From Stephanodiscus triporus (Eukaryota; Bacillariophyta; Thalassiosirophyceae; Thalassiosirales; Thalassiosiraceae): 43,683 nt of DNA. The stretch spans positions 1 through 43,683 of the forward strand of contig JALLAZ010000208.1 in NCBI GenBank assembly GCA_036939755.1. The letters run 5' to 3'. The position numbers and the translations under genes are program-made. The notes below the pieces were generated by a model. The model made no database searches, had not been told where the DNA came from, and was given only the letters and a program-made list of their open reading frames with translations. Shown here piece after piece: positions 1-10,203 of this stretch; position 1 is the first letter of the stretch, and the number at the start of each line of letters is the position of its first letter.

Positions 1-130
1 TACGTACTACTGCTTTTCAAATAACCCTATGTAGACCTACTATTTGAACGTTTTTTAAAAGTGTGCAAAAACCCTTACGTACTACTGCTTTTCAAATAAC
101 CCTATGTAGACCTACTATTTGAACGTTTTT
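1..130. repeat. Tandem repeat at left end, period 75 bp
   Basis: Bases 1-55 recur identically at 76-130, giving a 75-bp period with the second unit cut short. Part of the unit (TTGAACG followed by a T run and AAAAGTGTGCAA) appears again near 43398-43434 at the other end of the window. This could be a terminal array of a linear molecule or the edge of a repeat region that broke the assembly of a circle. Confidence 0.85.
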
Positions 131-430
131 CAACAAATAATCAATACAATCAAAATAAAGGATTAATTAAAGAAGAAATTTAAATCTTTTTTTCAATTTT
201 AACGCTATTTAAGGGAATCGTACCCTAAGAGGGGTGAGAGGGGGGCAAGCCCCTTAATAGGGTATTGTTTTTTTTTTATTTTTTAATCACGTAATATGAA
301 TAATTGTTAGATATTGTGAAATATATATAAATGTAGCAGGAGTTTGTAAGGGTCTATTGGACGAAAATAAGAAAATACTAGAGAGTCATAATCGAAATAA
401 AGAAATACGGCAATTCAAATATTTATTTCA
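131..430. repeat. Left copy of long dispersed direct repeat
   Basis: This stretch matches 41636-41990 in the same orientation with scattered differences and small gaps. Shared landmarks are an AT-rich block containing GGATTAATTAAAG, a CAATTTTAACGCTATTTAAG block, a GGGGC-AA-GCCCC hairpin (242-253) and a block containing TGTAGCAGGAGTTTGTAAG. No coding region is seen here. The match resumes downstream at 487-660 versus 42059-42235. Confidence 0.8.
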
Positions 431-441
431 AGTTTTTTTTA

Positions 442-514
442 AGGGAAATAGTTCAGTAGGTAGAACAGTGGTTTTCAAAACCAAAGGTCAGGGGTTCAAA
501 TCCCTTTTTTCCTG
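442..514 (+). tRNA. trnW(uca): tRNA-Trp (anticodon UCA)
   Basis: A full cloverleaf can be folded: a 7-bp acceptor stem with one G-U pair, a 4-bp D stem (GTTC/GAAC), anticodon loop TTTCAAA and T loop TTCAAAT. Anticodon TCA reads UGA, which is Trp in this genome, and UGG by wobble. The first anticodon-stem pair is a G-A mismatch. It differs at only a few positions from the CCA-anticodon gene at 32177. Its 3' third is duplicated at about 42059-42087. Confidence 0.85.
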
Positions 515-642
515 AAATAATATGTCTTTATAATTCTACCTTATAGTTAATCTTCCTTTATTCAGTTTTTAAAACTGAATAAAAGAAATAGATTAATTAA
601 AAAAACTATGTGTTAACTCTAGTTTAATTCTAGAATAATATT
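515..642. repeat. Repeat leading up to cob
   Basis: The sequence between tRNA-Trp and cob is repeated almost unchanged at 42088-42220. It includes a small inverted repeat around 558-583 (TTCAGTTTT/AAAACTGAA) that could form a hairpin. Similarity continues weakly past the first cob ATG, which casts some doubt on that start. Confidence 0.75.
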
Positions 643-1902
643 ATGAGTTCCATCTATGACTTGAGACCTAGTATTTTTGGCAAATTTATAAATTTAAGTT
701 CTTCAAACAAAGACAGTAATCCTAGTTTTATGTCTTCTTTCGTTATTAAAACAATACGATGAAGTAAAAACTATTTATTATCTATTTTAGATGGGCATTT
801 GATCCATTACCCAAGTCCATTAAACTTAACATACGCTTGAAGTTTTGGGTCTTCTGCCGGGATATGTTTAGTTATTCAGATTTTGTCTGGAATATTTTTA
901 GCGATGCATTATACTCCTCATATTGATCTTGCATTTAGTAGTGTAGAGCATATTATGCGAGATGTAAATAATGGTTGATTAATTCGTTATATTCATGCTA
1001 ATGGGGCTTCTATGTTTTTCATCGTTGTATACTGTCATATATTTCGTGGCCTATATTACGGCTCTTATATGCAGCCACGACAATTACTTTGGTGTTCAGG
1101 TGTTCTTATTTTTATTTTGATGATGGGAACAGCTTTTATGGGATATGTACTTCCTTGAGGTCAAATGAGTTTTTGAGGCGCCACTGTAATTACTAGCCTA
1201 GTAACCGCAGTCCCAGTTGTAGGTCACTCCATAGTTGACTGATTATGAGGAGGGTTTACTGTGAGTAATGCAACATTAAATAGATTTTTTAGTTTGCATT
1301 TCTTTTTACCATTCATAATTGCTGCTTTAAGTTTAGTACATTTGGCACTTTTGCACAAGGATGGCTCAAATAATCCATTAGGAGTAGATAGTAAGGGGGA
1401 TAAAATTCCTTTTTACCCTTATTATGTAGCAAAAGATTTATTCGCATTTTTTTGCTTTTTAACTTTTTTTGGCGTTTTTGTTTTTTATTTCCCAAATGCA
1501 TTAGGTCATCCAGATAACTACATACCAGCGGATCCTATGCAAACACCTGCTCATATTGTTCCTGAATGGTACTTTTTGCCATTTTATGCAATTTTACGGT
1601 CTATCCCAGATAAACTTGGGGGTGTAGCCGCAATGGGTGGTGCACTTATCGTTTTATTTATAATTCCATTTATAAATACATCTGAAATTCGAAGCACAAC
1701 TTTTAGACCTATTTTTAAAATTTTTTATTGGTTGCTTGTTGCTGACTTTTTACTACTAGGTTGAATTGGTCAAAAACCTGTCAAAGATATTTACGTGGTA
1801 GTAGGTCAGGTTGCTACAGTATTCTATTTTTTATTCTTTGTTATTTTAATCCCAGCAATAGGTATTTTGGAAACAAAATTGTTATCGCATAAGAGTAGTT
1901 AG
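643..1902 (+). CDS. cob: Apocytochrome b
   Basis: Cytochrome b is the haem-binding membrane core of respiratory complex III and carries the quinol oxidation and reduction sites. The 419-codon frame is open only with TGA as Trp and ends at TAG. The PEWY quinol-site motif starts near residue 307, followed by the typical [30 protein letters not shown] and [10 protein letters not shown] mark the N-terminal core. The usual start context corresponds to the ATG at 730, so starting at 643 adds about 29 residues not typical of the family. That extension lies next to a duplicated region, so 730 is a credible alternative. Confidence 0.96.
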
Positions 1903-2087
1903 AAATTTTTTTATTCGTACGGTTCTCTACAAAAATATAATAATTGAAGCTGTAAAAAAGCAAACTAGTTTTTCAAAGCTCCTGCAACAGAATATTTTAA
2001 TAAGTAACCGTTATAAGTTAACTTTTAAAATTTTACAGCAAGACTTAAGCTCAGGACATTGTTTTGCATAAAATCTTTAACTATTGT

Positions 2088-2160
2088 AGGTAATTAACTC
2101 AATTGGTAGAGTATTTCGCTTACAACGAAAAAGTTAATAGTTCAAATCTATTATTACCTA
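2088..2160 (+). tRNA. trnV(uac): tRNA-Val (UAC), copy 1
   Basis: The acceptor AGGTAAT/ATTACCT is perfectly paired. The anticodon arm is TTTCG-CTTACAA-CGAAA with anticodon TAC, and the T arm is AATAG-TTCAAAT-CTATT. It abuts the nad7 start codon directly. A nearly identical gene lies at 14756. Confidence 0.93.
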
Positions 2161-3357
2161 ATGACGTTAAAAAAAAGAAATTTATTAAAAAAAATAAAAA
2201 ATTTTACTATTAATTTTGGCCCTCAGCATCCTGCAGCTCATGGTGTGTTAAGGTTGGTATTAGAGCTTAACGGCGAAATAGTAAATAGAGCAGATCCTCA
2301 CATAGGTTTATTACACAGAGGTACAGAAAAGTTAATTGAATATAAAAATTACGTGCAAGCATTGCCTTATTTTGATCGTTTAGATTATGTTTCAATGATG
2401 GCACAAGAACATAGTTATTGTTTAGCAATTGAAAAACTTTTTAATTGCAAAGTTCCAAAACGTGCCCAATATATAAGAGTACTTTTTGCCGAAATTACTC
2501 GAATTTTAAATCATTTGTTGGCGGTAGGTTGTCATGCGATGGATGTTGGTGCCATGACTCCATTTTTGTGAGCTTTCGAAGAGCGTGAAAAGCTTATGGA
2601 ATTTTACGAACGAGTTTCTGGAGCACGTATGCATGCAGCTTACTTTAGGCCTGGGGGAGTACAAGTTGATATTCCAAAAGGTTTATTAGATGATATTTAT
2701 ATATTTACTGAACAATTTACATTAAGGTTAACTGAGATGGAAGATATGTTAACAGAAAACAGAATTTGAAAACAACGGTTAGTAGATATTGGTGTTGTAA
2801 GTGCCAATGATGCTTGTCAATGGGGGTTTAGTGGAGTTATGTTGCGTGGTTCTGGAATTTATTGAGATTTAAGAAAAAGCCAGCCTTATGAAGTTTATGA
2901 TCAACTAAGATTTGATATACCTGTAGGCAATAACGGTGATTGTTATGACAGATATTTAATTCGAGTATTCGAAATGAAGGAGTCATTAAAAATAATTGAA
3001 CAATGTTTGAATTTAATGCCATCAGGTTATATTAAAACAAACGATTTTAAAATTTCGCCTCCATCTAGAGTAGACATGAAACAATCCATGGAAGCATTAA
3101 TACATCATTTTAAAATGTACACTCAAGGTGTTAGTATTCCTGTTAATGAGACTTATATCGGAACAGAAGCTCCAAAAGGAGAGTTTGGGGTATATTTGAT
3201 TTCCGATAATACTAATAGGCCTTATCGCTGCAAAATTAAAGCTCCAGGTTTTAATCATTTACAAGCTTTAGACTTTATGTCTAAAGGACATTTAATCGCT
3301 GATGTTGTTACAATTATAGGTACTCAAGATATTGTGTTTGGTGAGGTTGATCGATAG
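2161..3357 (+). CDS. nad7: NADH dehydrogenase subunit 7
   Basis: This is the 49-kDa subunit (NuoD family) of the peripheral arm of complex I, which helps form the quinone pocket. The 398-residue product is the normal family length. [20 protein letters not shown] and [14 protein letters not shown] are near the N terminus, and the C terminus ends [12 protein letters not shown] as is characteristic. Several internal TGA codons are Trp. ATG follows immediately after tRNA-Val, so tRNA excision probably defines the mRNA 5' end. Confidence 0.97.
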
Positions 3358-3362
3358 TTTTA

Positions 3363-3557
3363 ATGTGCTCTAAATTAAAATCTTTAAGAATTTTACAGAT
3401 TCTCCCAAACGGTTGTGTTTATTTCGACAATTCAGTTTATTTAAAAACTTTCATAAGATATAATTTTTCTAAAAAAAGTTTACTTTCTAATTTTTTAGAT
3501 AAAAAAAAACTCATCTTGACAAATTCTAATTTTTTTTATAAAAAATACCGTAACTAA
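3363..3557 (+). CDS. Small basic ORF, possible ribosomal protein L31
   Basis: A 64-residue, Lys-rich frame sits in the short gap between nad7 and nad9 on the same strand, where a bacterial-type compact genome rarely leaves unused space. The pattern LRILQILPNGCVYFDNS followed by a basic, Phe-rich tail ending FFYKKYRN loosely resembles mitochondrial L31 (short beta strands around a D/N-G turn). L31 cysteines are not kept. The assignment is a guess from size, charge and position; it could also be an unrelated species-specific ORF. Confidence 0.4.
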   Translation: MCSKLKSLRILQILPNGCVYFDNSVYLKTFIRYNFSKKSLLSNFLDKKKLILTNSNFFYKKYRN

Positions 3558-3576
3558 ATTGTTAATAACTCAACAA

Positions 3577-4131
3577 ATGAATCCACAATTAATTATAAGA
3601 AATATTCAAAGTTTGTCTAAAATATGTCCGTTAGAAAAAATTCAATTGCATGGTCAAGAGCTTGTAATAATAGTAAAATCAAAATGATTATACGAAACTT
3701 TAACACTTTTCAAATACCACATACCATATCAATTTAGTATATTAACGTGTATTACAGGTGTTGATTATCCGAATAACAAGTATAGATTTAAATTGGTTTA
3801 TGATTTATTAAGTATTCGTTTTAATATTCGTATTAGGATTAAAACATTTACCCACGAGTTATTTGGTGTAGATTCTTGTGATCAATTATATTTTACAGCA
3901 GGTTGGTACGAATGTGAAATTTGAGATATGTACGGTGTATTTTTCAAAAATCATTCAAATTTAAAACGAATTTTAACAGATTATGGTTTTGAAGGGCACC
4001 CACTTCGAAAAGATTTTCCATTAAGTGGTTTCGTTGAAATGAAGTATAATGAAACAGAAAAAAGAGTAATAAATGAATCTATTGAATTGTGTCAAGAATA
4101 TCGAACATTTAAATTTCTATCCCCGTGGTAA
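3577..4131 (+). CDS. nad9: NADH dehydrogenase subunit 9
   Basis: This is the 30-kDa (NuoC-type) subunit of the complex I peripheral arm. The frame gives 184 residues from ATG at 3577 with TGA-coded Trp inside. The C-terminal half is diagnostic: WYECEIWDMYGVFF and [16 protein letters not shown], ending in [11 protein letters not shown]. Length is normal for stramenopile NAD9. It precedes rps14 by 15 bp and is probably cotranscribed with nad7. Confidence 0.96.
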
Positions 4132-4146
4132 TTATTTTTGTATTGT

Positions 4147-4449
4147 ATGAAAAAACAAACTCAAAAAGATAAAAAGCTTAGAAAATCTTTCAATCAACAA
4201 GAATTAAATCATGTTATTTTAAAAAGCATTGTTAAAAACGAAAATTTATCATTATTGGTAAAATGGAATGCTATTTTAAAGTTATCAAATTTTTCGGGAA
4301 GTCAAAACAAAACACGATTTGTTAATAGATGTGTTTTAACAAATCGTAAAGCCAAATTTAACCTAATTTTTAAAAAGTTTTCAAGATTAAGTTTTTTGTC
4401 ATTAGCAAGATCTGGTGTAATTCCTGGAATAAAAAAATCTTCTTGATAA
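4147..4449 (+). CDS. rps14: Ribosomal protein S14
   Basis: A small-subunit ribosomal protein of about 100 residues. The C-terminal half has NRCVLTNRKAKF, LSRLSFLSLA-like spacing and SGVIPGIKKSSW, matching the S14 signature that ends in K-S-S-W. The final Trp is encoded by TGA and is followed by TAA. ATG at 4147 is preferred; an upstream in-frame TTG (4138) would add three residues. Confidence 0.93.
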
Positions 4450-4465
4450 ACGAATTAAACTACAA

Positions 4466-4876
4466 ATGATTTCATTTATTTTTTTCGCAGAAAATTATCT
4501 ACATTCAAATAGTTCGTTGTTTTATAATGAATATAGTGTTATTTTAATTTTTTTATCTATCGCTATTATATTATCTATTATTATTATCTTACTTTCTTAT
4601 ACGTTAGCAGTCCAAAAACCAGAAACTGAAAAGCTATCGACGTACGAATGTGGTTTTGAGCCTTATGAAGACGCACGTCACACTTTCGATGTTAAATTTT
4701 ATTTAATAGCTATCTTATTTATAGTTTTTGATATTGAAACTATGTTTTTAATTCCGTGGACTACTGTTTTAGCCCAGTTAGACCTTGTTGGGTTTTGGTC
4801 AATGATTGACTTTATGTTTGAGTTGAGTATTGGTTATGTTTATATTTATTGTATTGGAGCTTTAGATATACATTAG
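4466..4876 (+). CDS. nad3: NADH dehydrogenase subunit 3
   Basis: A 136-residue membrane subunit of complex I with three hydrophobic segments. The conserved loop reads STYECGFEPYEDARHTFDVKF, with the Cys of the active/deactive switch, followed by the acidic FDIETMFLIPW helix. Length is slightly above the usual 115-120 because of the N terminus. It follows rps14 by 16 bp. Confidence 0.96.
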   Translation: MISFIFFAENYLHSNSSLFYNEYSVILIFLSIAIILSIIIILLSYTLAVQKPETEKLSTYECGFEPYEDARHTFDVKFYLIAILFIVFDIETMFLIPWTTVLAQLDLVGFWSMIDFMFELSIGYVYIYCIGALDIH

Positions 4877-4919
4877 GTTTTAAACTACTGGTGGATTTAG
4901 TATTTCATTTCAAATTTCA

Positions 4920-5008
4920 AGAAAGGTGACTGAGAGGTTTAAGGTGAAGATCTGCTAAATCTTTGTATATTTATTTATATACCGTGGGTTCGAATCCCAT
5001 CCTTTCTT
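4920..5008 (+). tRNA. trnS(gcu): tRNA-Ser (GCU)
   Basis: A class II tRNA with a long variable arm. Anticodon arm AAGAT-CTGCTAA-ATCTT gives anticodon GCT. The T arm is GTGGG-TTCGAAT-CCCAT and the acceptor AGAAAGG pairs with CCTTTCT. Confidence 0.92.
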
Positions 5009-5038
5009 AAAATTTGTGGGTCATTATCAAGACATTAT

Positions 5039-5111
5039 TGGAATATAGCCAAGTTGGTAAGGCCTTCGTTTTTGGTACGAATATTCAAAGGTTCAAATCC
5101 TTTTATTCCAA
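5039..5111 (+). tRNA. trnQ(uug): tRNA-Gln (UUG)
   Basis: Acceptor TGGAATA/TATTCCA is perfectly paired. The anticodon stem is TTCGT/ACGAA with loop TTTTGGT, anticodon TTG. The T loop is TTCAAAT. Confidence 0.92.
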
Positions 5112-5196
5112 GATATTGTTTGTTGTTTTTATTTAAAAAGTATCTTTTAGGTATTTAGTTTAATTTATTGTGTATTTATTTTTTTATTCAAAAAAC

Positions 5197-5268
5197 GTCT
5201 GCATCGTCTAGTGGTCAGGACATCGCCCTTTCACGGCGACAGCACGGGTTCAAATCCCGTTGGAGATA
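5197..5268 (+). tRNA. trnE(uuc): tRNA-Glu (UUC)
   Basis: The D arm (CGTCTAGTGGTCAGGAC) and anticodon arm CGCC-CTTTCAC-GGCG (anticodon TTC) are typical of Glu. T arm ACGGG-TTCAAAT-CCCGT. The acceptor has one G-G mismatch. Confidence 0.92.
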
Positions 5269-5682
5269 AGATACAATGTATAACAGTTATTTTATAGATT
5301 CATAAAAAAAAATTAATTCAAAAAGATACACAACTCATTATCGTGCGAATGATCTCCAATCCTTTAAGGCCACAGATTTTGTGGATTTTTTAAGAGTGAT
5401 AGCAAATTTACTTTTAATTCTTCAATTATTACAGGTAAAAGAAGAAACAGAAGACTTGTCATTAAGAGATCCAGCAAATGTACCTGCAGACCCAATGGAA
5501 AAGTAAGTTATTTCGAAAATTTACATTTTAAAAGGTAAAGAAATACTGTAATTACAATATTTATTTTATATTTGATGATGGTTAAGAAAAAAGTTAATCT
5601 ATAAGTAAAATTAATGAATTGGCTAATATAATATTAAACATTTAATATTCTGTTAGGGGGGTACAATGTGTATTAAATAAAA
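5269..5682. other. 414-bp spacer with an ORF fragment and a repeat copy
   Basis: The first half carries a short open frame (see 5312-5506). The second half (about 5535-5663) is a diverged copy of 41945-42060, recognisable by AAATACTGTAATTA, ATATTTATTTTA and the palindromic ATATTAAACATTTAATATT. No other gene is visible. Confidence 0.7.
5312..5506 (+). pseudogene. Unrecognised 64-codon ORF fragment without ATG
   Basis: The frame opens after an in-frame TAA and could begin only at ATT (5312); it ends at TAA. The translation contains HYRANDLQSFKATDFVDFL, a hydrophobic LLLILQLL stretch and an acidic Pro-rich tail with PADPM. The composition looks protein-like rather than random, but I recognise no family. 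It lies right beside a repeat copy shared with the accessory-ORF region at 41.9 kb, so it may be a remnant of such an ORF. A real gene with an AUU start is the alternative. Confidence 0.3.
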
Positions 5683-5756
5683 AGTGAAATAGTTCAGTTG
5701 GTCAGAACGTTGGAATCATAATCCAAATGTCGGGGGTTCAAATCTCTCTTTCATTA
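5683..5756 (+). tRNA. trnM(cau): tRNA-Met (CAU), probably elongator
   Basis: Acceptor AGTGAAA/TTTCATT, anticodon arm TTGGA-ATCATAA-TCCAA with anticodon CAT, T arm GGGGG-TTCAAAT-CTCTC with G-U pairs. It lacks the GGGCTCAT-type stem of initiators, so the elongator role is inferred. Confidence 0.85.
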
Positions 5757-5777
5757 TTTCTCTAAGAAACACCCCAC

Positions 5778-5851
5778 GTCAGAGAAGAGCAATTGGTTAG
5801 CTCGTTAGGCTCATGTTCTAGAGGTTGTAAGTTCGAATCTTACCTTTGACA
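5778..5851 (+). tRNA. trnM(cau): tRNA-Met (CAU), probably initiator
   Basis: D arm GAGCAATTGGTTAGCTC and anticodon arm TTAGG-CTCATGT-TCTAG resemble mitochondrial initiator tRNAs. Acceptor GTCAGAG/CTTTGAC is paired at position 1-72, unlike bacterial initiators. T arm GTAAG-TTCGAAT-CTTAC. Confidence 0.83.
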
Positions 5852-6135
5852 CGTTTGATGCAACTTCTGATTTTTAGCTTTTGCTATAAATATAATTAAG
5901 AACTATCTACTGCAAGCAGTATATTATTTATCAAGATTAAAATACTGTAATAAAAAACAACACAAAAAAAATCTTGTTTTCTAAAAAAGTTGATAATTTA
6001 TTTTTTTATTATGAATTTTTATGCTAATATTTTAGTTTTTTATCATGCCTTTGTTGTATTTTTAATAAAGTATTGTAAACAGAGATATTTAAATTTAAAA
6101 ATAGTTACAGAGTTAGTTAGTTAAAAGAGTCAAAA

Positions 6136-6209
6136 AAGCTTATAGCTCAGTTGGTCAGAGCATACGCCTGATAAGCGTAAGGTCAGTAGTTCAAGTCTAC
6201 TTAAGCTTA
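6136..6209 (+). tRNA. trnI(gau): tRNA-Ile (GAU)
   Basis: Acceptor AAGCTTA/TAAGCTT is perfect, D arm GCTC/GAGC, anticodon arm TACGC-CTGATAA-GCGTA with anticodon GAT, T arm AGTAG-TTCAAGT-CTACT. Confidence 0.94.
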
Positions 6210-6444
6210 TACTCTTTTAAAAACATGAGATAATACCCTGAAACCTATGTTCTCAAGAGTATCTTAGAATGAATTTATTTAAATACTAATACAAAATATG
6301 GGAATTTATTATAATATTTAATTCTAATTAAAATTTTTAAATTAATTATTTAAAAATTTTTTGCAAAAGACAAAATTCTGTGTTTAAACATTACCAGATT
6401 GTGTATTATTTATCGGCAAAAAAATATTTAAATTGTTAAAAATT

Positions 6445-7215
6445 ATGTTATACACTCCTTTAGAACAGTTTCAAATTATTTTATTATTTTCTATTAAATT
6501 GTTTTGTTTTGATTTTTCAATTACTAATTTAGTATTAGTAAACTTTTTAGTTTTACTACTTTTTGGTGCGATTGTTATTCTTTTTAGTTCGAATGTAAAC
6601 TACCTTAAAGAAATTAGCTTTTTTTTCATTCCAAGTACGTGACAAGCGTTAGTTGAAACATTTTATGAGACTTCACTACAATTATTATTTGATAATATTA
6701 ATAAAGAAGGAGAAAAATATTTTCCTATCATTTCTGTTATTTTTACTTTTATTTTACTTAGTAATTTAATTGGATTAATTCCATATAGTTTTACAACAAC
6801 AAGTCATCTTATTGTTACATTTACTTTGTCTTTTTCTATATTTATTGGTATAAATCTAATTTGTATTCAAAGACATAAATTTCATATGTTATCTTTTTTT
6901 ATTCCTGCGAATACTTCGTTTGGTTTAGCTTTGTTATTAGTTCCTATTGAGTTAATATCGTATATATTCAGACCAATTAGTTTAGGAGTTCGGCTGTTTG
7001 CTAATTTAATGGCTGGACATACATTGCTAAAAGTGATTGTAGGTTTTTCTTGGAGTATGTTACTATTAGAAGACTTTTTAGCAATTTTTCATATTATCCC
7101 TTTGTTAATTCTGGTCTTGTTAATGGGTTTAGAATTGGGAGTAGCGTTAATTCAAGCTTATGTTTTTACTATTTTAACTTGTATTTATCTTAATGATGCT
7201 ATTAATTTACATTAA
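6445..7215 (+). CDS. atp6: ATP synthase subunit a
   Basis: Subunit a forms the proton half-channels next to the c-ring of F1Fo ATP synthase. The 256-residue product starts MLYTPLEQFQI at ATG 6445; an in-frame TTG at 6433 is less likely. The key helix reads SLGVRLFANLMAGHTLL with the essential Arg, and the last helix ELGVALIQAYVFTIL is typical. The middle is open only if TGA is Trp. A 235-bp AT-rich spacer precedes it and tRNA-His follows. Confidence 0.96.
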
Positions 7216-7229
7216 GTAACTTAAAATTT

Positions 7230-7305
7230 GGCGAATATAACTCAGTTCGGTTAGAGTGTTAGATTGTGATTCTAGATGTCATGGGTTCAAATCCCATTAT
7301 TCGCC
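7230..7305 (+). tRNA. trnH(gug): tRNA-His (GUG)
   Basis: Eight-base-pair acceptor GGCGAATA/TATTCGCC, with the extra G(-1):C73 pair encoded, as expected for His. Anticodon arm TTAGA-TTGTGAT-TCTAG with anticodon GTG, T arm ATGGG-TTCAAAT-CCCAT. Confidence 0.94.
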
Positions 7306-7378
7306 TTTTAATTGAATCTTTTTAATACATTAAATGGATACCTCAACGTTAATAATATCAAGAACGTTTGTAAAACGA

Positions 7379-9417
7379 AATGTTATAGCGACTAATTTTC
7401 GTCTATACTTTTTCTGATCATAAAGGAGTTTTAAAAAATTTAAACAAATTTTGATTGCAAAACAATTAAAATTTTTTCAAGCTAGTAAACTGAACCATCT
7501 AAGTAACTAGACAAAAAATCAACCGAGAGACTGCGAGTAGTGGCGAGCAAAAGCGGCATAGACTACACTTAAAAGTTATAAACAATGTGTTTAAATACCA
7601 AAGAAGGTAGCATACATTTCAAAATGTGCAGTCCTGTAAAACACATTTTAAACTATTAAGTTACAAAGTAAGATGATACCTGTCATGTGTTATCTAAATA
7701 TTGGGGGACCACCCTCAAAGTCTATAAAATATTAATGATTGATAGCGAAAAAGTACCGTAAGGGAAAGGTGAAAAAGATCTGAAAAGAACTTGAAATTTA
7801 ATGTTTATAATCCGTTGTAACTTATTTTAAAAGTGACAGCGTTCCTTTTGCATAATGAATCAATGAGTTTATATCAATGGCAAGCTTAAACAGTAAAAAG
7901 TGTAGGCTAAAAAAAATTAAGTTTTAAATTGCGCTAAAATAATTAGTCTTTGATATAAGACCCGAAACTAAGTGATCTAACCATGAGCAGGCTGAATTTA
8001 AAGCGGTAACGCTTATTGAAGGGCCGAACTCGTGTATGTCGAAAAATACTGAGATGACTTGTGGTTAGGGGTGAAAGGCCAATCAAACTTAGAGATAGCT
8101 GGTTTTCTGCGAAATCTATGTAAGTAGAGCGTTTAAAATTCTTTATTTTAAGGTAGAGCACTCGATAAATAAAGGGGACGTAAAGTTTTACTGCATTTAA
8201 TGAAACTCCAAATATAAAATTAAAAAGATTTTAAACAGACAGACTATGAGTGCTAAGATTCATAGTCAAAAGGGAAACAGCCCAAATTATTTGTTAAGGC
8301 CCTCAAAAGTAATTAAGTGAAAAAGAAAGTAAAAAAATGTTAATAGCTTATAGGTAGGCTTGGAAGCAGCCATCTTTTCAAGAAAGCGTAACAACTCATT
8401 AGTTTAGCTTTTTAGCATCGAAAATGTATAAGGACTAAAATTACTTGCCGAAACAATAAATTTAAAGTAGACTAATTTATAGTAAGTGTAAGTTAGTTTA
8501 CTTTAAATGGTAGCAGAACGTTTTGTATTTTTAAGAAGATTTATAGTCATATGAATTGAAAAAATCAAAAATGAAAATATTGATATGAGTAGCGAAAAAC
8601 GGTTAAGTGATAACAAACTGCGTCACCTTAAGTTCAAGGTTTATAAGGAAAGGCTAATCCTCCTTAATGTTAATCGGTCCCTAAGATAACAACGAAAGTT
8701 CCAATTGATGGGTAATAATTTTTTATTATATTTTAAAGTGACAAAATATGAACTTAATTTTTAATGATCATTAAAAGTTTCTTAGTATTTTCAGGAAATA
8801 GCTTAAAATAATACCGTACTCTAAACCGACACAGGTGAACATATTTAGTAAATTAAGGTGCTTGAGTTAATTGTATTGAAGGAACTCGGCAAAATGACTC
8901 CGTAACTTCGGGATAAGGAGTAGCTTTTTTAGGTTTAAACCTAAAAAAGCTGTCACAAAATCGAGGACAGCGACTGTTTAATAAAAACACAGGTCTCTGC
9001 AAATTTGAAAAAAGAAGTATAGAGACTGACGCCTGCCCGGTGCTGCAAGCTTAATAGAAAAAGTTTTGGCTTTGACTTTAACCCCCAGTAAACGGCGGCT
9101 GTAACTCTGACGGTCCAAAGGTAGCGAAATTCCTTGGCATTTAATTGGTGTCCCGCATGAATGGCGTAACGACTGTCCTACTGTCTCCAATACAATCTCA
9201 GTGAAATTGAAATGTCTGTGAAGATGCAGACTACTTGCGGCTAGACGGAAAGACCCTGTGCACCTTTACTATAGTTATAAATTGTAATAAAACTTTTTTT
9301 GTGTAGTATACGTGGTAAGTTTTTATTAGGCCGTAACGCAAGCTATTTGCTTAAACATAAATGAAATACCACTCTTAAAAACTTTTGTTACTCATAATCT
9401 TAAAACAGTTTATAATA

Positions 9418-9448
<31 letters not shown>

Positions 9449-10060
9449 AAGTAACGGAGGCGTACGAAGGCAAGCTCAAATTGAAAAAACCAATTGAAGA
9501 GCATAATAGTATATTGTTTGCTTGACTGAAAGATTGACAAATCGAACAGGGATGAAAATCGGTTATAGTGATCCGATGACTCTGAGTGGAAAAGGTCATC
9601 GCTCAACGGATAAAAGGTACGCCAGGGATAACAGGCTAATCATTCTTTAGAGACCCTATCGATGGAGTGGTTTGGCACCTCGATGTTGGATTATCGCATC
9701 CTGGAGCTGTAAGTGGTTCCAAGGGTTTGGCTGTTCGCCAAGAAAGGCGGTACATGATCTGAGTTTAGAACGTTGTAAAACAGTTTGGTCCCTATCTACC
9801 GTGGGTGTTAAAAATTGAAAGGAGTAAACCCTAGTACGAGAGGACCGGGAAAAGTAAATCTCTGGTGAATCGATTGTTATTAAAATAGCATTGTCGAGTA
9901 GCTACATTTATAATAGATAATTGCTGAAAGCATCTAAGCAAGAAACTAGCCTTGAAAAAAATTTTTAAAAAGTCGTAAAAGATGATTACGTGATAGGTTT
10001 AATGTGTAAGAGTTGTAAAATTTTTAGCTAATAAATACTAAAATTTAAATTGTTTAAGAT
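7379..10060 (+). rRNA. rnl: Large-subunit ribosomal RNA
   Basis: Conserved 23S landmarks occur in order: ATCAACCGAGAGACTGCGAG (domain I), GTACCGTAAGGGAAAGG near 7753, the ACTGTTTA and AACGGCGGC region near 9090, CGCCAGGGATAACAGGCTAAT (peptidyl-transferase loop, about 9620), and CTAGTACGAGAGGACC with the sarcin-ricin loop near 9832. The ends are estimated from the GCGACTAA-like 5' region and the weak 3' closing stem and may be off by some tens of bases. The gene is continuous with no intron, lies upstream of rns, and is separated from it by about 140 AT-rich bases. Confidence 0.95.
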
Positions 10061-10203
10061 TTAATAATTTTTTTCGATAAATATTTTACAATAAGTTTTT
10101 CTTAAAAAAAAACAAAAACTACTCGATCATTACGACTAATTTTCGTTTTTTTTTAGATAATTTAAGATTTAAAGACAAATAAGTTTGAAATTTTATAAAT
10201 AAT

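Noticed and set aside
8978..9190. Open frames on both strands within the large rRNA
   Set aside because: They coincide with highly conserved rRNA sequence and carry no protein signature.
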